Source: Rutidosis leptorrhynchoides (Eukaryota > Streptophyta > Magnoliopsida > Asterales > Asteraceae). From it: a stretch of DNA of 64,000 nt. The position numbers and the translations under genes were made by a program. The notes below the pieces were generated by a model that saw only the letters and a list, made by a program, of their open reading frames with translations, was not told the origin of the DNA and ran no database searches. The stretch lies in NCBI RefSeq assembly GCF_046630445.1, contig NC_092342.1:78356001-78420000 (forward strand), in the 5' to 3' direction. Shown piece by piece: positions 1 to 9,764 of this stretch (positions are counted from its first letter, which is position 1; every line of letters begins with the position of its first letter).

Positions 1-365
1 AACGAGATGAAGTTGGTACCAAAACGAAGAGGATGAAGAGAGGATCACGAATATGTAATTTATTTTGTTGTAAGCCTCCTAGATCGAATTTAGATGATGA
101 TTGAATGAATTTGGAAATTGGGTGTGTTCTTGCTAGAGAGAAAGAGAGAGAGAGAGATGGTTGAATGGTGGTGATTGGGGTGGACTAGGTGACCTAGTCA
201 ACTAGTTTGCCCCGTGTCAATTTTAGTCCCTCGAGTTTGTAGTCGGGTGCGGAAAATACCTAAACGGAAATTTTAAAACGCGTATTAACGGGAGATGTTA
301 TAGACATGTAACGGAGTTTAAATTAGTATAACGGAAAAGAAAACGGAAAAAGGCGGGATGTTACA
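1..365 (-). repeat. 3' LTR of element A (partial)
   Basis: Terminal 365 bases of the left LTR; it ends in ..GATGTTACA at 365, which is TGTAACATC on the sense strand. Identical by eye to 7294-7658. Confidence 0.92.
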
Positions 366-403
366 TTACCTACTCCTTAAAAGAAATTTCGTCCCGAAAT
401 TTA
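366..403 (-). other. Element A polypurine tract and adjacent hairpin
   Basis: The sense strand reads a purine-rich TAAGGAGTAGG next to the LTR, the expected plus-strand primer. Just before it, 384-402 is a perfect hairpin, AAATTTCG-GGA-CGAAATTT. The pol stop codon (401-403) abuts the hairpin. Confidence 0.7.
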
Positions 404-577
404 AGTAGGCGTAGTAGTCGTTGTTTCTTCCTCGAGATCTTGCGTTTCTGAATTCACAAATAGATGAGGATACTTCCTTTGCATTTGGTCTTGTCTTTCC
501 CAAGTAAACTCGGGTCCTCTTTTGGCATTCCAACGAACCTTGACAATCGGGATTCGGCTTTGTTTCAATGTCTTGAC
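401..577 (-). pseudogene. Chromodomain at the C-terminus of element A pol (cut off by a stop codon)
   Basis: In frame after a TAA at 578-580 the sequence still encodes a chromodomain-like tail: VRWNAKRGPEFTWERQDQM, then KYPHLF, and a natural stop at 401-403. Chromovirus chromodomains steer integration to marked chromatin. Because of the upstream stop this segment is not translated with integrase. The frame is otherwise clean, so the nonsense mutation is recent. Confidence 0.75.
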
Positions 578-1492
578 TTAGGTGTCCACAATTTCAACCG
601 GTTCCTCCACAAAATGAAGTTTGTCATCAATAGTAAGTTCTTCGAGAGGGATGACGATATCGGGTTCGGCAAGACACTTTTTCAAGTTAGTTACATGGAA
701 GGTAGGATGAACGGAGTTCAATTGAGGCGGAAGATCTAAACGATAAGCAACGGTTCCAATACGCTCCAAGATTTCGAAAGGACCAATATACCGCGGATTT
801 AGCTTCCCGCGTTTCCCAAAACGGATTACACCCTTCCAAGGTGCCACTTTTAACATTACTCGGTCACCGACTTGAAATTCAAGATCGTTGCGTCGTTTGT
901 CGGTATAGCTCTTTTGACGACTTCGGGCCGTCCTAAGCCTATCTCGGATTTGAACGATTTTCTCGGTGGTTTCGTGAATGAGTTCGGGTCCGGTGATTTG
1001 CACGTCGCCTACCTCGGCCCAACAAAGAGGTGAACGACATTTGCGGCCATATAGCGCTTCAAAAGGTGCGGCTTTAATACTCGCGTGATAACTATTGTTG
1101 TAAGAGAACTCGGCGAGAGGTAAGTGCTTGTCCCAAGCTTTTCCGAAATCAACCACGCAAGCTCGTAACATGTCCTCTAAGGTTTGAATTGTACGTTCGC
1201 TTTGTCCATCGGTTTGAGGATGATATGCGGTGCTCATGTCTAAACGCGTTCCCAACGCTTCTTGCAATGTACGCCAAAATCTAGAAACGAAACGGCCATC
1301 TCGGTCGGAGATAATCGATAAAGGTACACCGTGTCGGGCTACGATCTCCTTAATGTAAAGTTGTGCAAGTTTCTCCATTTTGTCCGTTTCTTTCATGGCA
1401 AGGAAGTGTGCGGATTTGGTGAGACGGTCAACAATAACCCAAATGGTATCATAACCGCCCGTCGTTTTTGGTAGCTTGGTGATAAAATCCAT
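578..1492 (-). CDS. Element A integrase core and C-terminal domain
   Basis: 304 codons. DD35E integrase catalytic triad visible: Asp2 (MDF), Asp63 (SDRD) and Glu99 (GQSER), with 35 residues between Asp63 and Glu99. The C-terminal part has the [10 protein letters not shown] and [15 protein letters not shown] signatures of plant gypsy integrases. Integrase inserts the cDNA into the genome. It lies in the same frame as the RT ORF, separated only by a TAA at 1514-1516, so the listed ATG is internal to the original polyprotein. It ends early at 578, before the chromodomain. Confidence 0.9.
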   Translation of the reverse strand: MDFITKLPKTTGGYDTIWVIVDRLTKSAHFLAMKETDKMEKLAQLYIKEIVARHGVPLSIISDRDGRFVSRFWRTLQEALGTRLDMSTAYHPQTDGQSERTIQTLEDMLRACVVDFGKAWDKHLPLAEFSYNNSYHASIKAAPFEALYGRKCRSPLCWAEVGDVQITGPELIHETTEKIVQIRDRLRTARSRQKSYTDKRRNDLEFQVGDRVMLKVAPWKGVIRFGKRGKLNPRYIGPFEILERIGTVAYRLDLPPQLNSVHPTFHVTNLKKCLAEPDIVIPLEELTIDDKLHFVEEPVEIVDT

Positions 1493-1513
1493 CGTTATCC
1501 TTTCCCACTTCCA

Positions 1514-3679
1514 TTACGGGATCTCGGGTTGTTGAAGTAATCCGGACGGTCTTTGGTGTTCGGCTTTGACTTTGGAACATGTCAAACACTTGGAAACATA
1601 AGTAGCTACGTCCCTTTTGATGTTCGGCCACCAATATAGTTGTTTAAGGTCGTGGTACATCTTATTGGCACTGGGGTGAATCGAGTATCGTGACTTATGG
1701 GCTTCCTCTAAAATAAGGCTTCGTAGATCCCCATAACTAGGCACCCAAATTCTTCCGGCGAAATATCGGAGTCCGGTTTCTTTAACTTCGAATCGAGAGG
1801 TGAGGACGTTCAAGTGTTCGAGAGAGATGTTTTCATCCTTGAGAGCCTCATCTTGGGCTACCCGAATTTGGCTATTAAGGTTGGTGTGAATGGTGATGTT
1901 TAAAGCTCGTACACGGAGAGGCACCGCTCTTTCTTTTCGACTTAAGGTATCGGCTACTACATTTGCCTTCCCGGGATGGTAACGAAGCTCGCAATCGTAA
2001 TCGTTTAAGGTTTCAATCCACCTTCGTTGTCTCATGTTTAGTTGCTTTTGATCGAAAATGTGTTGAAGGCTTTTGTGATCGGTGAAGATAGTACTCTTGG
2101 TTCCATAAAGATAGTGTCTCCACATTTTAAGTGCAAAGACAACGGCTCCGAGTTCGAGATTATGTGTCGTATAGTTTCGTTCATGAATTTTGAGTTGTCG
2201 AGAAGCATAAGCAATGACTTTCGTTCGTTGCATCAATACACACCCAAAACCATGTTTTGAGGCATCGCAATATACAACAAAGTCATCATTGCCTTCGGGA
2301 AGTGACAAGATAGGAGCGGTGGTTAGCTTCGTTTTCAAGATTTGGAATGCGGATTCATGTTCGGTCGCCCAAATGAATTTCTTTCCCTTGTGAGTCAATG
2401 CGGTTAGAGGACGTGCAACCAAAGAGAAATTTTCGATGAATCTACGATAGTACCCGGCGAGACCCAAAAATTGACGAATGTGAGTAGGAGTAGTAGGAGT
2501 CTCCCATTTGCTAATGGCTTCGATTTTCGTTGGATCGACTTTAATACCTTGGTCACTTACAACATGACCAAGAAATTGAACTTCCTTTAACCAAAATTCA
2601 CACTTGGAGAATTTGGCATAGAGTTGTTCTTGTCTTAAAAGTTCAAGCACAAGTCGGAGATGTTGTTCGTGCTCTTCTTCATTTTTAGAATAGATCAATA
2701 TGTCATCGATGAACACAATAACGAATTTATCGAGATACGGTTTGCACACGCGGTTCATAAGATCCATGAACACCGCCGGTGCGTTAGTGAGACCAAATGG
2801 CATGACAAGGAATTCATAACTACCATAACGAGTTCGGAAAGCGGTTTTGGAGACATCTTCCCCCTTAACCCTCAATTGATGATAACCCGAGCGGAGATCG
2901 ATTTTCGAATATACACAAGACCCTTGTAGTTGATCAAAGAGGTCATCGATGCGAGGAAGAGGATATCGGTTCTTAACCGTCAATTTATTTAGTTCACGAT
3001 AATCAATGCACGTTCGTAGGGATCCGTCTTTCTTTTTAACAAACAAAATCGGAGCGCCCCAAGGTGAATGGCTAGGTTGGATAAAACCACGATCAAGTAG
3101 TTCTTGGATTTGACTTTGCAATTCTTGCATTTCGGATGGGGCGAGTCTATATGGTGCACGTGCTACGGGTGCGGCTCCCGGAATAAGATCGATTTGGAAT
3201 TCAACCGGTCGATGAGGTGGAAGACCCGGAAATTCGTCGGGAAATACATCGGAAAAGTCACTAACAATTGGCACATCATCGATATGCTTATCATCGGACT
3301 CGACTTTCTTAACGTGGGCAAGGATCGCAAAACAACCCTTACGGAGCAGTTTTCTAACTTTAAGGCACGAAACGAGGTTGAGTCTGGTGCAACTCTTATC
3401 GCCATAAACAATCAAAGGTTCACCATTCTCGATAGGAATTCGGATTGCGTTAAGATCACAAAGGATGTGAGATTTCGTTTTGACTAACCAATTCATACCG
3501 ATTATTACATCAAAGCTTCCTAGTTCCATGGGTATCAAGTCAATCTCAAATTCCTTACCCAAAATGTTTAACGTACACCCCCGGTAATATGTGTCAGCAC
3601 TTAATAGTTTCCCGTTAGCCACTTCAATGGTATAAGTGGTATCTAATGGAAGAGGTGGAGTGCTAAAAGAATGAGTCAA
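1514..3679 (-). CDS. Element A protease (C-part), reverse transcriptase, RNase H and integrase zinc finger
   Basis: Single open frame of 721 codons; the stated first codon is TTG inside the polyprotein and the frame continues upstream into protease (DSGAD near 3705-3720) and nucleocapsid. Visible parts: protease end (VIIGMNWL, about residues 58-65); RT at about 177-345 with [22 protein letters not shown] and catalytic FIDD at 323-326; RNase H at about 440-570 ([23 protein letters not shown]); and the integrase HHCC zinc finger near the C-terminus ([20 protein letters not shown]). It copies element RNA into DNA. The frame stops at 1514-1516 immediately after QPEIP, where the family normally reads on into the integrase core. 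Confidence 0.93.
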   Translation of the reverse strand: MTHSFSTPPLPLDTTYTIEVANGKLLSADTYYRGCTLNILGKEFEIDLIPMELGSFDVIIGMNWLVKTKSHILCDLNAIRIPIENGEPLIVYGDKSCTRLNLVSCLKVRKLLRKGCFAILAHVKKVESDDKHIDDVPIVSDFSDVFPDEFPGLPPHRPVEFQIDLIPGAAPVARAPYRLAPSEMQELQSQIQELLDRGFIQPSHSPWGAPILFVKKKDGSLRTCIDYRELNKLTVKNRYPLPRIDDLFDQLQGSCVYSKIDLRSGYHQLRVKGEDVSKTAFRTRYGSYEFLVMPFGLTNAPAVFMDLMNRVCKPYLDKFVIVFIDDILIYSKNEEEHEQHLRLVLELLRQEQLYAKFSKCEFWLKEVQFLGHVVSDQGIKVDPTKIEAISKWETPTTPTHIRQFLGLAGYYRRFIENFSLVARPLTALTHKGKKFIWATEHESAFQILKTKLTTAPILSLPEGNDDFVVYCDASKHGFGCVLMQRTKVIAYASRQLKIHERNYTTHNLELGAVVFALKMWRHYLYGTKSTIFTDHKSLQHIFDQKQLNMRQRRWIETLNDYDCELRYHPGKANVVADTLSRKERAVPLRVRALNITIHTNLNSQIRVAQDEALKDENISLEHLNVLTSRFEVKETGLRYFAGRIWVPSYGDLRSLILEEAHKSRYSIHPSANKMYHDLKQLYWWPNIKRDVATYVSKCLTCSKVKAEHQRPSGLLQQPEIP

Positions 3680-4129
3680 AGTCTTGGATGCAAAGCATTT
3701 ATCGGCACCCGAATCGAATAAGCAAGAGACATAAGAATTGTTGAGAAGAAACGTACCCGTGACTAGTTCAGTGTCATCCCGGGCTTCCTCGGTGTTGATG
3801 TTGAAAGCTCGGCCGCGCGTATTGGGGTTATCTTTCTTCTTTGGGCATGCATTTCTATAATGACCCGTTTGGACACATTCGTAACAAGTGCCCGTCTTTG
3901 GTGCATTGGGCCACTTTCGAGCGACGGGAGTGGCACTTTTACAATCGTTGGCCTTATGACCAATTCCTTGGCACCGATGGCAAATTAGCTTACTACATTC
4001 GCCAAAGTGATGTTTGTTGCATTTGTTGCAAAAAGGTAGATTCCCGGCATAACCCTTCTTACCGTCGAAAGTGAAAGATTTCTTGGCAAAGTTGTTGTTG
4101 CTTGATTGGGAGGGTTCCCACTTTCTTTT
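3680..4129 (-). pseudogene. Element A nucleocapsid zinc knuckles and protease active site
   Basis: Open in the pol frame but out of frame with upstream gag. It encodes three Cys/His knuckles: [12 protein letters not shown], then the canonical [14 protein letters not shown] and [14 protein letters not shown] (CX2CX4HX4C). These are followed by the retropepsin motif LFDSGAD. The knuckles bind element RNA and the protease matures the polyprotein. A one-base frameshift in an A-run near 4122-4132 disconnects it from gag, so no gag-pol fusion can be made from this copy without frameshifting. Confidence 0.8.
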
Positions 4130-4872
4130 GTTGCGCCCGATTTATCCTCGGCCTTAGGTGCCGGAACTACGATTTCGTCAACCGTTTCAATTATTTGGCG
4201 AGCCATGTTCATAGCGGCTTGATGAGTAGTGGGTTTGGATGACATCACCCCTTGTTTGATGCTTTTTGGAAGACCGAGCATGTAGAGCTCAATCCTTTGA
4301 GATTCGGGGTTAACAAGATTAGGACACATCAAGGATAGTTCGGCGAAGCGTTGATTATAAGCTTTAAGATCGTTTCCGACCGCTTTCAAAGCTCTTAGTT
4401 CTTCCTCAAGCTTTCGGGTTTCTTCGAGCGGAAAATATTCAACAATCATCTTTTCCTTTAGATCGGCCCAAGAGAGGGCATGAGCTTCATCGGTACCCAC
4501 CGATTGAACATAGGTGTTCCACCATGTTAGAGCAATTCCGGAGAAAGTGTGAGTGGAGTATTTGACCTTGTCTTGGTCCCGACAACCGCTTATGCTAAAG
4601 ACGGCTTCCGTTTGCTCAAACCATCGGGTGAGCACGACCGGTCCCCCGGTTCCATCAAAAGTGTGAGGTTTGCACCCCATGAAAGCTTTATAGGAGCATC
4701 CCTCGTTTGAGTTTCCGGCTCCATTGTTGTTGTTGTTGTTGTGGTTGTTGTGGTTGTTATTATTATTGTTGTTGGATGAGTGACCGGCCATGGCCGCATC
4801 TACGGCGGTAGCTATCATCCGTTCGAGAGCTTGTTCGGGAGTTTCATTGCGGCGTACACGACGAGGAGCCAT
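3985..4872 (-). CDS. Element A gag (capsid part)
   Basis: Starts at [19 protein letters not shown] (ATG at 4872; an in-frame ATG at 4899 is possible but less like the family). An Asn-rich stretch (about residues 34-55) is followed by a retrotransposon gag capsid domain ([52 protein letters not shown]). It forms the virus-like particle. Up to about 4130 the frame is good. From there to 3985 the residues are out of frame and the true nucleocapsid continues in the other frame. Confidence 0.88.
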   Translation of the reverse strand: MAPRRVRRNETPEQALERMIATAVDAAMAGHSSNNNNNNNHNNHNNNNNNGAGNSNEGCSYKAFMGCKPHTFDGTGGPVVLTRWFEQTEAVFSISGCRDQDKVKYSTHTFSGIALTWWNTYVQSVGTDEAHALSWADLKEKMIVEYFPLEETRKLEEELRALKAVGNDLKAYNQRFAELSLMCPNLVNPESQRIELYMLGLPKSIKQGVMSSKPTTHQAAMNMARQIIETVDEIVVPAPKAEDKSGATKESGNPPNQATTTLPRNLSLSTVRRVMPGIYLFATNATNITLANVVS

Positions 4873-5002
4873 TGTTCCTTCAAGACACAAGAATATCATT
4901 GATTAGTATTCTCAATAATAGTAACCGTGATATAGAATAAAGATAAAGAGAAGTTTTTCCTCGACTCGACTTAAATTCTTTATGTCATAATGTCGGAACG
5001 TT

Positions 5003-5055
5003 CATATGAGTCACCGTAATATAATCCCGGAAATTATATTACCCTGATTCATATG
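5003..5055 (-). other. Long inverted repeat in element A leader
   Basis: Arms of about 20-24 bases run from CATATGAGTCACCGTAATAT to the matching ..ATTATATTACCCTGATTCATATG, with a short CCCGG-like loop. It lies between the PBS (5282-5293) and gag. A related structure is found in elements B and C. Confidence 0.7.
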
Positions 5056-5281
5056 TGCATTCGACATCATTTCATATAGTCAAAGTGGCGTGTCAATCAA
5101 ATTAAACAACGTGAGATTAAGATGAACTAAGAGTAGATATGAGTAGAAGCGTTCGAGTATAAATGCACAAGTAGTCAAGTAATTCCTACTTCAAGTCTAT
5201 ATGCCGGTTGTAGTCTAGACTCACCAATGTACCCTATGACTCGGGGTCGACACCAATGAACTCTAAATCCCTACAACCAAT

Positions 5282-5293
5282 GCTCTGATACCA
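5282..5293 (-). other. Primer binding site of element A (initiator Met tRNA)
   Basis: The sense strand reads TGGTATCAGAGC, complementary to the 3' end of plant initiator tRNA-Met. It lies two bases inside the 5' LTR end at 5296. Confidence 0.9.
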
Positions 5294-5295
5294 TC

Positions 5296-7658
5296 TGTAG
5301 CGACCCGACCAAATCATGTTTGACGGCGCCGTCTACTTAGGTCCCGTTACGTGGTCATAAGTCTTTAAGACAAAGTTTGACCAAAATATGTCGCCTTCAT
5401 TTCAAAATAAAGATTGTTCCCAAAGTTTACAAGAATTGTTCAACCAATAGTTAAGTTACAACGTTATAATACGAATGAAATCTAGGCGACACGGTTTAAA
5501 TTAAAGTCAAAAGACGCTCCATGAAATGCACATATACTCGACATCCAATGCAAGTATCAAATAATGAGCGGAAGCATGTATCATGTATCGTTCAAGGACC
5601 TAAGAAAAACATAGAAATCTGTCAACGAAAACGTTGGTGAAATCATAGGTTTAAGTAAGTAAGTACAAGTGAACCACAAGATTTGCATCAATGAATTTAA
5701 TAGTAATACATTCCAAAAGTTTGTTTCACGAGCACCCAATTATCAATGCTTAACATTTCCTTCCATTGAACCCCATCACTTAGTGCTAGAACATACACTG
5801 TTTCTCGAAAATATATTTCATTCGTAAACGGTAGCGAACCGTTTGAATGAGGGTTTGTCAAACCCATATGGATCCATACAACATAAGTTCTCGCTTACAC
5901 CCGGCAAGTGTAACTAATGATAATCGAATTGAGGATTTTGTTCTAAACTCGTATGTAGAATGTTTGTTTTCCTGTACTTGTGTTCACTTAGTAAAGAAAT
6001 GTTTATGTTTTCTCATCCCAAATGTAAGTTCAAAAAGAGTAAAAGTGGGACTATGATCTCACCTTGAGTGCACGAGTAGTAAAGTACTTCGACAAGTAAA
6101 CGTGTGCAAAGAACAATGCTAGTCTTGACCTAAACAATAGGTTTGTATCAATAACGGTAAACACAATAGGTCAAAGATGTTCAATTAGTCCTATGGCTCG
6201 TTAAGACTCGATCATAATAGCATGTGAACCAAATTGTCATGTTTCATGCAAGGTACAAGTATAAAAACATGTTAGAACGATTGCACAATTATTTGGTTAA
6301 GTTTGATTAAAAGTCAACTTGGTCGGGTCAAAGTCAACAGAAAAGTCAACGGGGTCGGGTTGGATATCCGACAATTTTTCTAAGTTATATAATCATATAT
6401 GAGCATGTTGGCTAAGTTTCATGTTAATCGGAGGTCCGTAGCATAGCAAACATTTTCATGTCAAATGACCAAAGCAAACAGCCAGTTTTAGCCAAATGGG
6501 ACGGCGTCCCAAATGGCTAGACGGCGTCTCGATTAAAAGAGTGGGACGGCGTCCCCAATTCCTAGACGGCGTCTAGGTTAGAAAAGTGGGACGTCGTCCT
6601 GGGTATCTGGACGGCGTCCTGAGGTGTTTCCAGGCCCTGGTTGCTGAAACTCCTAAGTGCACGAATCAAAACTCAACCCAACACAATTTACAAACCGCAA
6701 ACATTCAAGGCATGCATTTTATATCACCGGAAAGGTATTTTGACAAGGAACGCAACTATGCACTTTTTATCAATCAAACTTTCATTTACAACAACCAAAA
6801 ACCGCAATCAATGCTCCTCATTCAATGCATACAAGTCATAAACGCCATTTAATGATTCGATAGCCAAATTACATGAACAATATGCCGTTTCGAAGGTAAT
6901 TAAGCATACAACACAACCTAACACTTACAATTAACATTTCATGTCATTTAATGCATCAAAAATCCATTCCTAGTTCATGAAACCCTAACCAAAAATCACC
7001 AAATTTTATAATCAAGTTTAAGAGGTTTCTTAGATCAATCTTTACATCCAAATGAAGCTAATGATACTAGTAACACTTTTAAAACATGCACATTAACAAT
7101 CTAATAACATTTGATCATCCAAAATCAAGGATTTAGCAAGTAATTTTCATAATGAACTAGTTACACCAAAAACAACAAATCGAGCATACAAATTACTTAC
7201 ACGACATCACAATGAGCCATAGACACTAATTAACATACTTTTAAGTCAAGAACACAAATTTAAAGAAAACTAGTGTTTTAGAAATGTTACCCAAACGAGA
7301 TGAAGTTGGTACCAAAACGAAGAGGATGAAGAGAGGATCACGAATATGTAATTTATTTTGTTGTAAGCCTCCTAGATCGAATTTAGATGATGATTGAATG
7401 AATTTGGAAATTGGGTGTGTTCTTGCTAGAGAGAAAGAGAGAGAGAGAGATGGTTGAATGGTGGTGATTGGGGTGGACTAGGTGACCTAGTCAACTAGTT
7501 TGCCCCGTGTCAATTTTAGTCCCTCGAGTTTGTAGTCGGGTGCGGAAAATACCTAAACGGAAATTTTAAAACGCGTATTAACGGGAGATGTTATAGACAT
7601 GTAACGGAGTTTAAATTAGTATAACGGAAAAGAAAACGGAAAAAGGCGGGATGTTACA
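5296..7658 (-). repeat. 5' LTR of element A (complete, 2363 bp)
   Basis: Bounded by TGTAGCGACCC.. and ..GATGTTACA on the plus strand. On the sense strand it holds a CT-rich stretch, six copies of a CpG-rich ACGGCGT dyad (6498-6619) and AAGGTGAGATC (6058-6065). The short ORFs inside it have no recognisable protein. Confidence 0.92.
6498..6619 (-). repeat. Cluster of ACGGCGT dyads in LTR A
   Basis: Six copies of a GC-rich dyad in AT-rich surroundings: GGGACGGCGTCCC (6498-6510 and 6543-6555), AGACGGCGTCT-type (6519 and 6561-6577, the latter a perfect CCTAGACG-G-CGTCTAGG), GGGACGTCGTCCT (6588) and GGACGGCGTCC (6609-6619). Confidence 0.75.
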
Positions 7659-8805
7659 TTTAATACACGCAAACCAACGTGTCCTAAACTCAAATAACAC
7701 ACGCCCGTTAAAAGGCTAGCGCTCTAGCTCGGACGGGGATGTCAAGCCCTATGGATCCATATACTGTTATTCGCGCCCACCAGTCCACATCCTATGTACT
7801 GGCAGTTACTAGTTACCAAAGCTAAGGGATTTTCGGTTTAAACTCAGTGTAGAATTAAGTTTGTACTTGTATCCATTGCGTTTAAAATAAAGTGCATGTA
7901 TTCTTAGCCCAAAAATATAGATTGCAAAAGCATTTAAAAAGGGAGCAAATGAAACTCACCTTAGCAGCACATAAAGTTGTTCATCGTAATGTGACCGAAA
8001 CTCGGTATATCAAATAATCGTAGATCTCAACCTAGAGAACATATGTTGGTCAATAAATGTCTATCAAGCTAGGTCAGGTCATAGTGTATCACAATCCTAA
8101 TGCTCGAAATTGACATACAAAAGTTATTCAAAGTTGTTTCAAAAAGTCAATTTTGACAATAGTTCAACAAACGAGACGTACCTTATATAAGGATTCATTT
8201 ACTCGGTTGGTAATATTTAAAAATCCATTTTATCAATCTCGTAAACAAGTTGTTTAAGTATTAATTGCAGATTCAAAAAGCCATTCCAATTAATGTCAAT
8301 TATAATTCAGTTGACCATATCTTTTGATTCGTTCCTCGAAACTATTCGATATCTAAATGAAAAGTTATTGATTTTTCGCCAGCTTTCTGAAAACATGTAT
8401 ATCATATACCTTTTACCCGTAATATATGTATTTAATTCGTGATTTATTATAAACTGTTTAATGACGAAATTTAGCATACAAGCATGTATAAATATATACA
8501 CTCGAGCACTAGTATGTATACACTATTAATTTATAAAATATAAAATATAAATGCTTACGTATTAATATTGAGATTCAATATTGTAGAAAAGTACGTAGAC
8601 GTAACGGAGATGATAAACACTAAGTTTGATTCACAATTATACCCCCGACCATTACCCATAACCTCCTTGACAATAACCCATAATTTCCTTAGCTTTATCC
8701 CGCTTGAAAACCATTTTGAAAGTGACACGCTCATAACCTCGTCGTAGTATTTTATTAATAATATTAATAATAATTAGATTAATAATAATATTAATCTTAA
8801 TAATA

Positions 8806-8814
8806 ATAATAATG

Positions 8815-8886
<72 letters not shown>
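8806..8886. repeat. (TAA)n microsatellite in LTR B
   Basis: About 27 TAA/ATA units. The long poly-Ile and poly-Tyr reading frames over it are artefacts. The copy in the other LTR (22,311-22,398) is a few units longer. Confidence 0.9.
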
Positions 8887-8889
<3 letters not shown>

Positions 8890-8970
8890 GAAATAAATAC
8901 GAAGTAATATATGATTAACAGAAAGAGTGTGAAAACTGAGCAATTTATAGAACCTTTTCTGAAAAAGTAC

Positions 8971-9021
8971 CCCATGCGATCGCATGGGATTTGTGCTTCA
9001 AGGCCATGCGATCGCATGGCC
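8971..9021 (-). promoter_or_regulatory. CCATGCGATCGCATGG palindrome doublet upstream of a TATA box (LTR B, 3' copy)
   Basis: Perfect palindromes at 8971-8988 and 9002-9021, separated by a spacer containing TTTGTGCTTC. About 20 bp downstream on the sense strand is TCTATAAATTGC, a TATA-box candidate. Identical in the 5' LTR. Confidence 0.7.
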
Positions 9022-9764
9022 CTCTGATCCAGTTCACAAACTTTTGTTTTCTTATTTGTCGACATATTATTTAAATATATATATAATATATTTAATTTAT
9101 ATAATTAATTATATATTATATTAAATTCATGTGCATAGTTGACCTGTAATTTTTATTCCGATGACTCGTACGTTGTTACTCGACTTATGTCCCGGTTTCG
9201 GTTTCTCGAACGCATTTTCGTACACTTAGAAAACTTGCATTTTACGTTTCGTGACACGTACCTTTGTCAAAATATAGCCTTAAATTATCCATAAACTATA
9301 TCACTCAAAGTATATCTTAATCTTTCGAGTGTTTTGATTATTTACTTCTATAAATCATTGTCTCGTTATTTATTAATATAATAGTATTTATTAAACGTTT
9401 CATAACCAAGTTAATATCTATTCTCAATATTTTTAAACACGTTTTAAAATATACGTCGCAAGTTATTCATACAATTAATATTCCAACTTATCATATATAT
9501 TCAAATAAATATTTAAACCAATAATTTTAATGTACGGTATCAAACAATTAATACATTGTTATGTTTTCAAGTTATAGTATATATATATATATATATACAT
9601 ATAATTGTTCGCGAATTGTCAAGAACAACCAAAAGGTATTTGAATATATGAAAGTAGTTCAAAAATTTTGAGATTCAGTTTTACAGACTTTGCTTATCGT
9701 GTCGGAAATGTTAATCATACAAAGATTAAATTTAAATTTGGTCAAAAATTTCCGGGTCATCACA

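Larger units (their letters stand above)
1..7658 (-). mobile_element. Element A: Ty3/gypsy chromovirus (Tekay/Del-like), 3' LTR cut by window start
   Basis: LTR retrotransposon read on the minus strand. The internal region (366-5295) encodes gag, protease, RT, RNase H, integrase and a chromodomain in that order, which is the chromovirus plan. The LTR ends are TG..CA. The 365 bases of 3' LTR present (1-365) are identical by eye to 7294-7658, so the insertion is very young. It sits inside the 3' LTR of element B: B sequence resumes at 7659 with TTTAATACACGC, and the uninterrupted B copy has the same junction near 21,163. The probable TSD is TTTAA, but its partner lies outside the window. Coding capacity is broken by one frameshift and two nonsense codons. 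Confidence 0.93.
7659..9764 (-). repeat. 3' LTR of element B (left part displaced by A)
   Basis: Aligns by eye with 21,164-23,327, with a few substitutions and shorter microsatellites. Includes AAGGTGAGT (sense, 7954-7962), a (TAA)n block and the palindromes at 8971-9021. Ends ..GGGTCATCACA at 9764 and is followed directly by a PPT/hairpin. Confidence 0.88.

Noticed and set aside
1514-1516. Programmed stop-codon readthrough in element A pol
   Set aside because: The codon is TAA with no known plant readthrough context after it, and a second TAA at 578-580 and a frameshift near 4130 indicate simple mutational decay.
24-4074. Plus-strand ORFs over element A (for example 464-739, 2660-2929, 3104-3487)
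   Set aside because: Antisense to the clear gag-pol frames on the minus strand.
8652-9065. Poly-isoleucine and poly-tyrosine reading frames (also 22,157-22,576 and 33,393-33,680)
   Set aside because: They are translations of TAA and TA/TG microsatellites within LTR DNA; no conserved flanking protein.
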